A stretch of DNA of 14,091 nt from Halovivax sp. (GCA_007135505.1 SLIS01000175.1:1-14091); one strand, 5' to 3'; positions 7,300 to 14,091 are shown, counted from the first letter of the stretch. Notes: a model not told the origin generated them from the letters alone. Numbers and translations are program-made.

Positions 7300-7338
7300 A
7301 CCGGTCGCTGGAGACCGTAGCTACGGTAGACCGGTCGC
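7300..7338. repeat. 14-bp palindrome between two 9-bp direct repeats
   Basis: ACCGTAGCTACGGT (7314-7327) is a perfect palindrome. ACCGGTCGC is directly repeated at 7300-7308 and 7330-7338, exactly 30 bases apart (about three helical turns). It sits between the two candidate fixA promoter boxes, an arrangement that suits an operator. Confidence 0.5.
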
Positions 7339-7390
7339 CGGTGATCAGTCACACGACAGGCCGATCCCCGGTGTTCGGCCCCACGGAAGA

Positions 7391-7413
7391 TACAAATAAA
7401 CGTCCCGATCGGG
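7391..7413 (-). promoter_or_regulatory. Candidate distal fixA promoter with adjacent palindrome
   Basis: On the - strand TTTATTTGTA (7391-7400) is the most AT-rich spot of the gap. Immediately upstream of it lies the 10-bp palindrome CCCGATCGGG (7404-7413), where an activator or TFB-side regulator could bind. Use of this box would give fixA a leader of about 220 bases that carries the 7300-7338 repeats. Confidence 0.3.
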
Positions 7414-7470
7414 TACGTGGTTCCATGGACGGGAACGGTCGACGACGGCCCGACGGCCGACTCCCCGCTC

Positions 7471-7896
7471 TCACGCCCGACCGAGTTCCACGTCAATCGG
7501 CGTCTGATTCCCCACATTATCCGTGACCGGACAGCGGTCCTCGACCGCTTCGAGCCACGCGTCGAGCGTAGCGTCGTCGACGTCGGCCTCAACCGAGAGG
7601 GTGACATCGAGACCGTGCAGGCCGGGTCGTTCGTCCGTCGGTTCCCCCCGGTAGGACGCGTAGTCGACGTCGCCATCGACCCGCATGGAGAGGGCCTCGA
7701 TGTCTACGTCCATATCGCGAGCGACCATCGTCCCCGTCGAGTTGAGGCAGGCGAGGACCGCTCCCAGGAAGTACTCGACGGGATTGACGTCGTGGCCGAC
7801 GACGAACTCGGCGTCCCCGGTGTCGATTCGCGTGCGGCGCGGGCTCTCTCGTTCGGCGGTCAGTTCGTACGTCGTCAGTGTGGTTGATTCTGTCAT
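7471..7896 (-). CDS. OsmC-family thiol peroxidase-like protein
   Basis: 141 residues of the OsmC/Ohr superfamily. These cytosolic dimers reduce organic hydroperoxides with a pair of Cys residues. Visible here are Cys50 in the helix AVLACLNSTG and Cys122 in RCPVTDNV, plus Glu41 in the HDVNPVEYFLGA stretch that leads into the catalytic helix. The CPVT/CPI motif near the C-terminus is typical of the broad OsmC group. It starts 45 bases after the stop of the VKOR gene on the same strand, so the two are probably co-transcribed and form a thiol-redox pair. The true substrate cannot be read from sequence. It is a general OsmC-like protein, not clearly Ohr. Confidence 0.9.
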   Translation of the reverse strand: MTESTTLTTYELTAERESPRRTRIDTGDAEFVVGHDVNPVEYFLGAVLACLNSTGTMVARDMDVDIEALSMRVDGDVDYASYRGEPTDERPGLHGLDVTLSVEADVDDATLDAWLEAVEDRCPVTDNVGNQTPIDVELGRA

Positions 7897-7941
7897 GTTT
7901 TTGGTATGATGGTATTCGTTCAGTTTGGTGCGTTATGCGGC

Positions 7942-8586
7942 TCAGCTTCCGGGCACCGGTAGCGGCAGGATCGTCACCAGGTGAAGGACGACGAGGAGCG
8001 ACAGGCCCATCGCGAGCATCGCGACCGGCCAGAGAACAGTACGGACGTCGAGACCCGTCGTCCCGAGTTCGCCCAGACTATCCGACTCGCTCCTTCGGTA
8101 GACCGCTGCCCCGAGGACGAACAGCACCGTGGTCGTCCCCGCGGAAATCATACAGAACGGACAGATCGCCTCGATGACGAACAACTGCAGGTAGACGAAT
8201 CCCGCCGACATGAGGAGCCCGACGGTCGTCACCGGCAGCAGCAGCCGTTCGATCTGTGGCAGTCGGAACGTGAGCCAGCCGATCGCGAGCGTGAGCACGA
8301 AGAGGTAGTACGCGCTCCCGTACATCGCGGTCGGGACGCCGAGCAGGTACGACCACTCGCTGGTGATGACCGCCCAGCTCGTACCCGCGACCTCGACGGA
8401 CTCCGGCAGCGGCAGGATTGCCAGGTGAATCCCCGTCAGTAAGGCCGTATCGAGCCAACCGATGAAAGCGACTATTGCAGCCACACCGAATAACCGCTGC
8501 ATCAATTTTACGTCAGTCGCGCTCGCTAACACCGTCTGTGATTCGTTCTCTACCGTGTTTGCTGATCGTGTAGTGGGTGTTTCCAT
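7942..8586 (-). CDS. VKOR-family membrane oxidoreductase lacking loop cysteines
   Basis: 214 residues, about five predicted helices (roughly 31-60, 79-107, 115-139, 146-163, 183-208). The active-site motif is Cys142-Pro-Phe-Cys145 (AICPFCM), in the VKOR position at the end of a helix, and the stretch SYLLGVPTAMYGSAYY matches the family's conserved Ser-x3-GxP-x4-G-x2-Y signature. VKOR passes electrons from thiols to quinone. The usual shuttle Cys pair in the first loop, ahead of that signature, is absent: these are the protein's only two Cys residues. Homologues rely on the pair to exchange electrons with a thioredoxin-like partner, so the partner may contact CxxC directly. The ATG at 8586 is set by a TATA box about 30 bases upstream. 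The OsmC gene follows. Confidence 0.88.
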   Translation of the reverse strand: METPTTRSANTVENESQTVLASATDVKLMQRLFGVAAIVAFIGWLDTALLTGIHLAILPLPESVEVAGTSWAVITSEWSYLLGVPTAMYGSAYYLFVLTLAIGWLTFRLPQIERLLLPVTTVGLLMSAGFVYLQLFVIEAICPFCMISAGTTTVLFVLGAAVYRRSESDSLGELGTTGLDVRTVLWPVAMLAMGLSLLVVLHLVTILPLPVPGS

Positions 8587-8588
8587 GG

Positions 8589-8601
8589 ACGTTTAGAACG
8601 T
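8589..8601. repeat. Short inverted repeat at the VKOR start
   Basis: ACGTT-TAG-AACGT lies between the ATG at 8586 and the TATA box, over the expected transcription start. A repressor bound here would block initiation. Arms are only five bases long. Confidence 0.4.
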
Positions 8602-8612
8602 AGACGGCACCC

Positions 8613-8622
8613 CTATTATATC
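8613..8622 (-). promoter_or_regulatory. TATA box of the VKOR-OsmC operon
   Basis: On the - strand this reads GATATAATAG, the clearest archaeal TATA element in the window, in an AT-rich island. It predicts a transcription start about 26 bases on, near 8590-8592, so the VKOR mRNA would have almost no leader, which is usual in haloarchaea. Confidence 0.65.
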
Positions 8623-8625
8623 TTG

Positions 8626-8638
8626 TGTGGTTTCCACA
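8626..8638. repeat. Inverted repeat upstream of the VKOR TATA box
   Basis: TGTGG-TTT-CCACA, five-base arms with a three-base spacer, abuts the TFB side of the TATA box. Its placement suits a regulator site. The remaining bases to 8846 hold no recognisable gene or element. Confidence 0.45.
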
Positions 8639-8846
8639 ATATTAGGAACTACTATAGAGCGGTCGTTCCGTAAAGCTCGATGATGAGATAACGCAGATAT
8701 GGATCGTGCGTGGCCGGGACAAAACTGTTGACCGGTCGGGCGAGCACTTTCGACCCTTCGAGCCCGGTCGAACGTCGCCATCGCGCCGGTAGTCTACCGG
8801 GTACGCGGACCACCGGACCCGACGGCCGAAAACGAATGTAGCGTGG

Positions 8847-11432
8847 CTACGTCGAGTCTAAAATCGTCCGCGACGAGTTCGTCACGACGAAGAGGCTGCT
8901 CGTCGCCATCGCGACGGCCGCGAACAGCGGGTTGATCACCCCGGCCATCGCCAGGGGGATCGCGACGGCGTTGTACGTGAGCGCCCACGCGACGTTCTCG
9001 CGGATCCGTCGACGTGTTCCGCGTGCGAGCTCGAAGACAGCCGGGACATCACGCAGATCGTCCCGCGTCACGATCGCGTCGGCCGCGTCGGTCGCCTGAG
9101 CCGTAGCACTCCCCATCGCGATGGAGAGGTCGGCCACCCCGAGCGCTGGAGCGTCGTTCGTGCCGTCACCGACCATCGCGACCGAACGATCCACGGCGAG
9201 TCGTCGTATCGTTTCGACCTTGCCGTCCGGCGGAACGCCGGCGAAGACCCGGTCGACGCCGGCGTGTTCGCGAAACCGGGCGGCCGCCCGCTCGTCGTCG
9301 CCCGTGAGGACGATCACCTCGCGATCGCCGAGCGAATCGGCGACTACCTGCCACTCCTCGCGATCGGTATCGCCGACCGTGATCACACCGCGGGCCCGAT
9401 CCCCGTAGCCGACGACGACGGGAAGCAATCCGTCGTCGCGAGCCCCTTCGACCGCGCGAGCGAGTGCATTCTCGATCGGACCGACCGCCTCTTCGACGAG
9501 GCTGGCCGTCCCGACAACCACCCGCTCGCCATCGACGCAGGCGCTCACCCCTTCACCCGGATGGCGGCGAAAGTCTGTGACGGCGTTCCCGGTGCCGGTC
9601 ACCGTTCCAGCCGTCTCGGACCGTTCCGGCCCACCGATTGACGGCGGTCGAACGACAGCTCCCTCGGTCGTTCCACCATCGGGAACCGGTTCCGTTGACG
9701 TCGGCATCGTAGAGCCGTGTCCATCGTCACGACCCGTTTCGTCGCAAAATTGGTCGACGTACGTCACGATCGCCGCTGCAGCGGGGTGTTCCGAGTATCG
9801 TTCGACCGAACCGGCTCGTTCGAGGAGCCGTTCGATCGGTTCGTCAGCGATCGTCTCGACGTCGCGAACGGTCATCTCGCCGGTCGTGAGCGTCCCCGTC
9901 TTGTCGAAGACCACGGTCTCTACGTCCGGGGCGGCTTCGAACAGCGACTCGTTCGCGACCACGATCCCACGCGCGAGACCGTCCCGAAGTCCGGACGCGA
10001 TCGCGAGCGGCGTCGCCAGTCCCATCGCGCACGGACACGAGACGACCAGGACGGTGAGGCCGACGAGCAGGGCGCCCGAACGAGAGTGCCCAATACCGAA
10101 CTGGACGGCCGTGACGACGATCGCGAGCGCGAGGACCAGCGGCACGAAGATCGTCGCGAGTCGGTCGACGAACCGCTGGATGCCCGGCGTGGCGCTCTGG
10201 ACCGCCCAGACGAGTTCCGCGATCCGATCGAGGGTACTCTCCGCCTCCGGGCCGACCGCCACCTCGAGCGGGGCGTCGGTCACCACCGATCCGCCGACCA
10301 CCTCGTCGCCGACGTCTTTCGTGACCGGGAGCGACTCGCCGGTGAGCACCGACTCGTCGACCGCGGCCGTCCCAGCGGTAATCGTGCCGTCGATCGGCAC
10401 TCGATCGCCGGGACGGACGAGAACGGACTCGCCCGGTTCGAGTTCACCGACCGCCACGGTTTCGGTCCCCTCGTCGGTGAGTCGCGTCGCTTCCTTGCTT
10501 CTCGCCGCGGTGAGCGAGGAGAGTCGGTCCATCGCCCCGCGCCGTCGCTTTTGCTCGACGAATCGACCGAGGCTCACGACCATGACAACGGCAACCGTGA
10601 CGTCGTAGTAGAGGTACTCACCGCCGGTGACGAGCGAGAGCGTGCTGTAGGCGTAGGCGGAGACGGCTGCAAGCGCGACGAGGAGGTCCATGTTGGGACG
10701 ACGGACTCGGAGGCTGACGTAGGCGCCACGAAGGACGGGGTAGCCGGTATAGCCGAGGACGATCGTCGTCAGGACGGCGATCGTCACCATCGGCACGTAG
10801 AGGCCGACACTCGTCGTCGCATCGACGTCGAGGATACCGGTCTCGATGCCGACGTAGCTCGGATAGAAGTAAAAGAGGTACCAGGGTTTGATCAGGAAGG
10901 TGAGAAAGCCACCGACGAGCAGTCGCGTCGCGAGCTCGTCGCTCGATGTGGCCCCACTACCGGTCTCGGATTCGTCCGCGTCGCGAGGCCGGGCCGTGTA
11001 GCCGTGGCCGGTGAGTGCCACGGCAATCAACTCGGGGTTCGTTCGGTCGGGATCGTAATCGATTCGGGCGGTCTCCGTCGCGTAGTTCACCTCGATGGAC
11101 GCGACGCCCTCGACCCGCTCGGCCAGCAGCGAGACGAACCCCTCGCAGGTCGAACAGTGCATCCCATCGATGGCGAGGAACGTGACCGAAGCGTCGTCGA
11201 GGGACTCATCGACACCGACTGCCAGCGAATCGTCACGTTCGTCTGCCGTTCGAATTGGCGCGTCCATTCGCTCACGTGATCGCTCGCGGACGTCTTCCGC
11301 GTCGAGATCCGCCACGTCCGCGAGTGCCTCGTCGACCTGGAGACAGCCACGACAGCAATACGGAGTGGTGGCGTCCGGGCCCGTAATCGGTGGTTCCGGT
11401 GTCGGAAGCTCACACAGCGAGCACGTGGCCAT
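8847..11432 (-). CDS. Copper-transporting P1B-type ATPase, FixI/CcoI-like architecture
   Basis: 861 residues from the ATG at 11432, chosen because the next residues begin the metal-binding head and a longer start would add a basic tail. Domains in order: a Cys-rich N-terminal domain (Cys4, Cys7, Cys26, Cys27, Cys30); a heavy-metal-associated domain with GMHCSTC (90-96); transmembrane segments; TGES (364-367); the ion-path motif Cys466-Pro-Cys468; phosphorylation site Asp510 in DKTGTLT; His549-Pro550; GDGTND (755-760); and, in the last two helices, Tyr820-Asn821 and MATSS (842-846), the P1B-1 Cu(I) signature. The Cys-rich head followed by one such domain is the FixI/CcoI/CtpA plan, whose members export Cu(I) for assembly of heme-copper enzymes. 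A Pro/Thr/Gly-rich insert (about 562-618) expands the nucleotide domain. It is divergent from an HTH_10 regulator. Confidence 0.95.
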   Translation of the reverse strand: MATCSLCELPTPEPPITGPDATTPYCCRGCLQVDEALADVADLDAEDVRERSRERMDAPIRTADERDDSLAVGVDESLDDASVTFLAIDGMHCSTCEGFVSLLAERVEGVASIEVNYATETARIDYDPDRTNPELIAVALTGHGYTARPRDADESETGSGATSSDELATRLLVGGFLTFLIKPWYLFYFYPSYVGIETGILDVDATTSVGLYVPMVTIAVLTTIVLGYTGYPVLRGAYVSLRVRRPNMDLLVALAAVSAYAYSTLSLVTGGEYLYYDVTVAVVMVVSLGRFVEQKRRRGAMDRLSSLTAARSKEATRLTDEGTETVAVGELEPGESVLVRPGDRVPIDGTITAGTAAVDESVLTGESLPVTKDVGDEVVGGSVVTDAPLEVAVGPEAESTLDRIAELVWAVQSATPGIQRFVDRLATIFVPLVLALAIVVTAVQFGIGHSRSGALLVGLTVLVVSCPCAMGLATPLAIASGLRDGLARGIVVANESLFEAAPDVETVVFDKTGTLTTGEMTVRDVETIADEPIERLLERAGSVERYSEHPAAAAIVTYVDQFCDETGRDDGHGSTMPTSTEPVPDGGTTEGAVVRPPSIGGPERSETAGTVTGTGNAVTDFRRHPGEGVSACVDGERVVVGTASLVEEAVGPIENALARAVEGARDDGLLPVVVGYGDRARGVITVGDTDREEWQVVADSLGDREVIVLTGDDERAAARFREHAGVDRVFAGVPPDGKVETIRRLAVDRSVAMVGDGTNDAPALGVADLSIAMGSATAQATDAADAIVTRDDLRDVPAVFELARGTRRRIRENVAWALTYNAVAIPLAMAGVINPLFAAVAMATSSLFVVTNSSRTILDST

Positions 11433-11494
11433 TCCGGTTAGACGGTTGTTCCGTCGTCGCGGTAGGGGTGGTGCCGAACAGGTTCGCCGGAACA

Positions 11495-11507
11495 CCCAGG
11501 CGCTGGG
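11495..11507. repeat. Inverted repeat between the ATPase and regulator genes
   Basis: CCCAG-GCG-CTGGG, perfect five-base arms, lies mid-way in the 119-base divergent gap and about 15 bases upstream of the regulator's TATA-like box. It could be an operator shared by both genes. Confidence 0.45.
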
Positions 11508-11521
11508 AATGACGATCCCTG

Positions 11522-11527
11522 GTTAAG
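11522..11527 (+). promoter_or_regulatory. TATA-like box of the HTH_10 regulator gene
   Basis: GTTAAG lies about 26-29 bases before the ATG at 11552, the spacing expected for a leaderless haloarchaeal transcript. No equally good box is visible for the ATPase on the - strand. Confidence 0.45.
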
Positions 11528-11551
11528 GCCGATGTGGGGGGATACCCGGAT

Positions 11552-12397
11552 ATGACGGGCTATCAGGCAACGATCGTGGTCGACGATCCCGGCGGCTGTC
11601 CGGTCGCACTGGCCGCGGAGTCGGTCGATTCCACCGTCGAATCCGTCTCCCGTTCGTCCCGGCGCGACTCGGAGACGGTCGTCGAGGAGTTCACGATCGA
11701 CGATCCGGACGGTGAACTGGCGGGGCCCTTAGCGCGGACCACGCGAGACGTCCCGGGCGAGTCGACGGATCGCGAGGTCGAAGCAGCTCCGATCCGGACG
11801 GACGGGCGAGCCGACTCGGACAAGAGCCAACGGTTATCGAGAGGGTCCACGAGCGGTGTTTCACCCGGAGCCGTCGACACCGCCGAAGCCGAGGCGATCG
11901 ATGGCGGCGAGACCGAGGTGATCGACGAGTCGATCTCGCTGACGCCCGTGGCCGGTGCCGGCTCCGATCGAACGTACCGATTCACTCGGGACTGGACGAC
12001 CGACTGCGTGTGCGAGGTCGTCGAGGCGGAAGGAAACCCGGTCAGCTCCCTTCGAGCGGTCGATGGGGCGCTCCACGTGACCGTCACCGGCCCCGAGCTG
12101 GAGACGCTCTCGACGACGGTGACCGCCCTCAAATCAAGCTTCGACGGGGTTCGACTGCAAGAACTTACCCAGAGTACCGAATCGGACGAGAACGACCTCG
12201 TGCTCGTCGATCGGGCCAGGCTAACGGGCCGTCAGCGAGAGGTACTAGAAACCGCTCACGAACTCGGCTACTTCGAGTACCCGAAGGGAGCGAACGCGAG
12301 CGAGGTCGCCGACGCGCTCGACATCAGCGGCTCGACGTTCGCCGAACACCTCGGGGCTGCACAGTCGAAGCTCCTCGACACGATTCTCGACGAATAG
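11552..12397 (+). CDS. HTH_10 (Bat-type) transcriptional regulator
   Basis: 281 residues. The C-terminal segment (about 221-281, RLTGRQREVLETAHELGYFEYPKGANASEVADALDISGSTFAEHL, split here for reading) is the HTH_10 DNA-binding domain of bacterio-opsin-activator-like proteins, a haloarchaeal speciality. Residues 140-208 are the preceding sensor-like domain. Residues 52-130 form an acidic, probably disordered linker. Cys16 in GGCPVA and Cys152-x-Cys154 (DCVC) are its only Cys residues, and could bind metal. The ATG at 11552 is preferred over the in-frame GTG at 11534 because of the TATA spacing. Divergence from the copper ATPase points to control of copper export (inference). The stop is 12 bases from that of the convergent radical SAM gene. 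Confidence 0.85.
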   Translation: MTGYQATIVVDDPGGCPVALAAESVDSTVESVSRSSRRDSETVVEEFTIDDPDGELAGPLARTTRDVPGESTDREVEAAPIRTDGRADSDKSQRLSRGSTSGVSPGAVDTAEAEAIDGGETEVIDESISLTPVAGAGSDRTYRFTRDWTTDCVCEVVEAEGNPVSSLRAVDGALHVTVTGPELETLSTTVTALKSSFDGVRLQELTQSTESDENDLVLVDRARLTGRQREVLETAHELGYFEYPKGANASEVADALDISGSTFAEHLGAAQSKLLDTILDE

Positions 12398-12409
12398 GAG
12401 CGGCCGTTC

Positions 12410-13537
12410 TCAGTCAGCGTCGGCGACCGACCCGTCCCACGGCATTGGCCCATCGTAGCCCGCCGGAACGTACGGACAGAGCGGATCGCTCGCGAGTGGA
12501 TCGCCGGTCGTCGCGTACGCTCGCGAGCGGCTTCCCCCACAGAGGGCGCGAAACTCACAGGCTCCGCACTTGCCGGACAGGCGGTCCCGATCCCGGAGGG
12601 ATCGAAACAGCTCGCTCTCCCGGTAGATGGTCGTGACCGGCGTCTCACGAACGTTTCCGGCCGATTCGGGGAGGAACCCCGAGGGGAACACCTCCCCGGT
12701 GTGGCTCACGAAGCAGAAGCCGTCGCCGGCGACGATTCCGCCACGGCGACCGCCACCACCGCGAGGGGAAGCGTCGCTCTCGTCGTCCGGTCCGCGCTCG
12801 GTTGCCTCCGCCGCCGCTCGCTGGGCGACGACGCGACGGTACATCGGCGCCTCGGTCGTCTTGATGGCGAACGGCACCTCCCGGCGGACGTCGTCGAGCC
12901 ACGCCATCACCGATTCGGCTCGCTCCGGCGAGACTGGATCGAGGATGCGGCCGCGCCCGACCGGGACGAGGAAGAACACGCTCCACATGACGACGCCGAG
13001 TTCCTCGAGACGCTCCCTGATCGCCGGGAGTTCGTCGACGGTGTCTGCACAGACCGTCGTATTGATCTGGATCGGAATGCCGGCTGCCTTCGCTTCCCTC
13101 GCGGCGCGAACGGTCTCGTCGAAGCTTCCGGGCTCGCCGCGAAACGAGTCGTGGCTCTCCGGCGTCGCCCCATCGAGGCTCACGGCCATGCGCCGAATGC
13201 CGGCGTCGGCGAGAGCCTCGATTCGATCTGTGGTGAGCGAGCGGGTTCCGCTCGGCGTGATCGTCATCCGCAACCCGAGATCGGTCCCGTACGCCACCAG
13301 TTCCTCGACGTCGTCGCGAACGAGCGGATCCCCGCCGGAGAGGACGACGAGTTGGCCGTCACCGAACTCGGCGGCGCGGTCGAGCAACTGTTTTCCCTCG
13401 GCGGTGGTGAGTTCGTCCGGATGACGGCCGGGGACTGCCTCGGCTCGGCAGTGCTCGCAGGCCAGGTGACACGCCTGGGTCAGCTCCCAGATCAGGACGA
13501 GCGGTCGGTCGGCCGTGTCGACGCGGCTCGGTTGCAT
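12410..13537 (-). CDS. Radical SAM/SPASM protein, NirJ/AhbD-like group
   Basis: 375 residues. The radical SAM cluster motif is Cys23-x3-Cys27-x2-Cys30 (CHLACEHC), followed by the SAM-binding GGDP (68-71) and a TIM-barrel-like core. FFLVPVGRGR (188-197) is typical of the group that includes the heme and heme d1 maturases AhbC, AhbD and NirJ. A C-terminal SPASM-type auxiliary cluster is suggested by Cys275, Cys324, Cys327, Cys333 and Cys354 (KCGACEFRALC). I recall this as TIGR04053 in haloarchaea, but the reaction is unknown to me. A Gly/Arg-rich insert lies at about 248-267. It is divergent from the small partner gene at 13653, an arrangement that points to a joint function. A TATA-like box sits 28 bases before its ATG. 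Confidence 0.9.
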   Translation of the reverse strand: MQPSRVDTADRPLVLIWELTQACHLACEHCRAEAVPGRHPDELTTAEGKQLLDRAAEFGDGQLVVLSGGDPLVRDDVEELVAYGTDLGLRMTITPSGTRSLTTDRIEALADAGIRRMAVSLDGATPESHDSFRGEPGSFDETVRAAREAKAAGIPIQINTTVCADTVDELPAIRERLEELGVVMWSVFFLVPVGRGRILDPVSPERAESVMAWLDDVRREVPFAIKTTEAPMYRRVVAQRAAAEATERGPDDESDASPRGGGGRRGGIVAGDGFCFVSHTGEVFPSGFLPESAGNVRETPVTTIYRESELFRSLRDRDRLSGKCGACEFRALCGGSRSRAYATTGDPLASDPLCPYVPAGYDGPMPWDGSVADAD

Positions 13538-13544
13538 TTGGTCG

Positions 13545-13556
13545 CGGTTCGAACCG
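13545..13556. repeat. 12-bp palindrome in the divergent radical SAM promoter
   Basis: CGGTTCGAACCG is perfectly self-complementary and lies between the TATA-like box and ATG of the radical SAM gene. The half-site GAACCG recurs at 13595-13600 and 13605-13610, ten bases (one turn) apart, near the other gene's promoter. A regulator of the divergent pair could use all of these. Confidence 0.5.
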
Positions 13557-13561
13557 ACGGG

Positions 13562-13570
13562 TCCTATACC
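13562..13570 (-). promoter_or_regulatory. TATA-like box of the radical SAM gene
   Basis: On the - strand this reads GGTATAGGA, with the TATA core about 28-31 bases before the ATG at 13537, consistent with a leaderless transcript. Confidence 0.45.
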
Positions 13571-13587
13571 GCCACACGCATTCTCAG

Positions 13588-13593
13588 TTTACT
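13588..13593 (+). promoter_or_regulatory. Candidate TATA box for the small partner gene
   Basis: TTTACT is the best AT-rich spot on this strand in the 115-base divergent gap. A start about 26 bases later gives a short leader with an SD (GAGG, 13642-13645) seven bases before the GTG at 13653. Confidence 0.3.
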
Positions 13594-13652
13594 GGAACCG
13601 GCCCGAACCGATTCGACGGAAACACGACGACCGTCGAGTACGAGGATCACAC

Positions 13653-13949
13653 GTGACCGACTCTGCATCGTCGATACACGGGATTTCGTCGAATCGGGAG
13701 ACGATGGCTCCCCAGTGGGAGGTGTTCGTTCGGAGCGAGCGCGACGAACCGCTGCGCCACGTCGGTAGCGTCACGGCCGCGACTGCCGCATCGGCCAGGG
13801 AACACGCCACGCGACTGTTCGGTTGGAACGCCGTCGATATCTGGTGCTGTCCGGCCGACTCGGTCGAACGACGCACGACCCGCACGGGAGAGACCGACCT
13901 CGGCGGGGCAACCGAGGTCGACAGCGAGCCCCGGAGGACCGACCGGTGA
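13653..13949 (+). CDS. Small radical SAM-partnered protein, Htur_1727-like, PaaB-like core
   Basis: 98 residues from GTG 13653, which has an SD (GAGG) seven bases upstream; the ATG at 13704 would give 81 residues and still keep the core. The core WEVFVRSERDEPLRHVGSV, with later Ala-rich helix and DIWCCPADSV, strongly resembles PaaB, a small non-catalytic subunit of the phenylacetyl-CoA epoxidase complex. In haloarchaea I recall an Htur_1727 family catalogued as a rSAM-partnered candidate peptide, always beside radical SAM genes. Cys65 and Cys66 are adjacent. The C-terminal 25 residues are polar and probably disordered. It overlaps the next gene by four bases (GTGA). Whether it is a substrate or a subunit or chaperone of the radical SAM enzymes is open. 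Confidence 0.8.
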   Translation: MTDSASSIHGISSNRETMAPQWEVFVRSERDEPLRHVGSVTAATAASAREHATRLFGWNAVDIWCCPADSVERRTTRTGETDLGGATEVDSEPRRTDR

Positions 13950-14091
13950 TCTCGATCAGTAAACTGCTCTGTGACCTCGACGCGGAGGGTGATGGCCTTC
14001 GATACGACGCTGCGGAGGCTTCGAGCAAGCCCCAGATCACTAGCGAGAAACAGCGACGGCCAGTCGTCGTGTGGAACGCTACCCGGCGGTG
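13946..14091 (+). CDS. Start of a second radical SAM-type gene, truncated by the window end
   Basis: The GTG at 13946 overlaps the preceding stop (GTGA), a typical coupling in this window. The 48 full codons give a start MISISKLLCDLDAEGDG, then QRRPVVVWNATRR and the first two bases, TG, of one more codon. P-VVVWNATRR followed by Cys is how radical SAM proteins with a CxxxCxxC motif commonly begin, so TGC/TGT (Cys) is expected, or TGG (Trp) in a pseudo-radical-SAM family that has lost the motif. I recall a haloarchaeal family of this second kind (TIGR04347) with a similar start, which fits the neighbourhood. The gene is too short here for more. Confidence 0.6.
   Translation, partial: MISISKLLCDLDAEGDGLRYDAAEASSKPQITSEKQRRPVVVWNATRR

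Larger units (their letters stand above)
7152..7470. other. Regulatory gap upstream of fixA
   Basis: 319 bases between the OsmC-family gene and fixA, both on the - strand. No convincing gene: the open frame through it is basic and lacks the acidic bias of the real genes. It holds two - strand promoter candidates (7234-7240 and 7391-7400), a palindrome between direct repeats (7300-7338) and a 10-bp palindrome (7404-7413). I read it as the fixABCX control region. Confidence 0.55.

Noticed and set aside
7152..7676. N-terminal extension of fixA to 7676
   Set aside because: The extra residues are basic, antisense to the OsmC gene in part, and precede the normal ETF beta start.
8593..8781. Open frame of 62 codons upstream of the VKOR gene
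   Set aside because: It overlaps the VKOR promoter, is basic and has no SD or family resemblance.
9717..11279. Long + strand open frame (520 codons) antisense to the copper ATPase
   Set aside because: The ATPase frame carries all P-type motifs. The opposite frame is repetitive in Arg, Asp and Glu and has no domain.
12701..13768. Long + strand open frame (355 codons) antisense to the radical SAM gene
   Set aside because: Shadow of a gene with intact CxxxCxxC and SPASM cysteines; no recognisable content.
1..14091. CRISPR arrays, tRNA or rRNA genes, insertion sequences
   Set aside because: No regularly spaced repeats, no tRNA-like clover-leaf with a consensus T-arm, no transposase-like protein and no long terminal inverted repeats were seen.

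Overview
The window is haloarchaeal chromosomal DNA (class Halobacteria). It is strongly GC-rich, the predicted proteins are acidic (rich in Asp and Glu), genes are tightly packed with ATGA-type overlaps, and several promoters look archaeal, with a TATA-like box about 26-30 bases before the start codon. Most families are ones known in haloarchaea: an HTH_10 regulator, a FixABCX electron-transfer flavoprotein operon, and a small partner protein sitting between two radical SAM genes. I cannot name the genus.

Layout. (1) 16-2357, + strand: a two-gene heme-copper respiratory unit, a CuA subunit II overlapping a 13-helix subunit I. Subunit I resembles B-family (ba3-like) enzymes but has Gln where oxygen reductases have the cross-linked Tyr, which suggests NO reduction. 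(2) 2358-3305: an intergenic region with three consecutive palindromic elements, then an unknown three-helix membrane protein. (3) 3333-3554, - strand: a small unknown protein. (4) 3688-7151, - strand: a compact fixA-fixB-fixC-fixX operon (ETF beta, ETF alpha, ETF:quinone oxidoreductase, ferredoxin-like protein). (5) 7471-8586, - strand: a VKOR-type quinone/thiol membrane oxidoreductase followed by an OsmC-family protein. Its promoter has a clear TATA box between two short palindromes. (6) 8847-12397: a copper P1B-type ATPase of FixI/CcoI architecture, divergent from an HTH_10 regulator with Cys motifs. (7) 12410-14091: a radical SAM/SPASM protein (- strand), divergent from a small PaaB-like/Htur_1727-type protein that overlaps the start of what looks like a second radical SAM-type gene, cut off by the window end.

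How they may work together (inference): FixABCX delivers electrons to the quinone pool. The heme-copper enzyme is a terminal reductase fed through its CuA site by a small copper protein or cytochrome. The FixI-like ATPase and its divergent regulator would handle copper for CuA/CuB. The first radical SAM protein belongs to the broad group that includes heme and heme d1 maturases, so it may serve cofactor supply. VKOR and OsmC handle thiol and peroxide chemistry. The window thus looks like a respiratory-metabolism and metal-cofactor neighbourhood. The least understood parts are the small protein between two radical SAM-type genes and the Gln-type heme-copper reductase.
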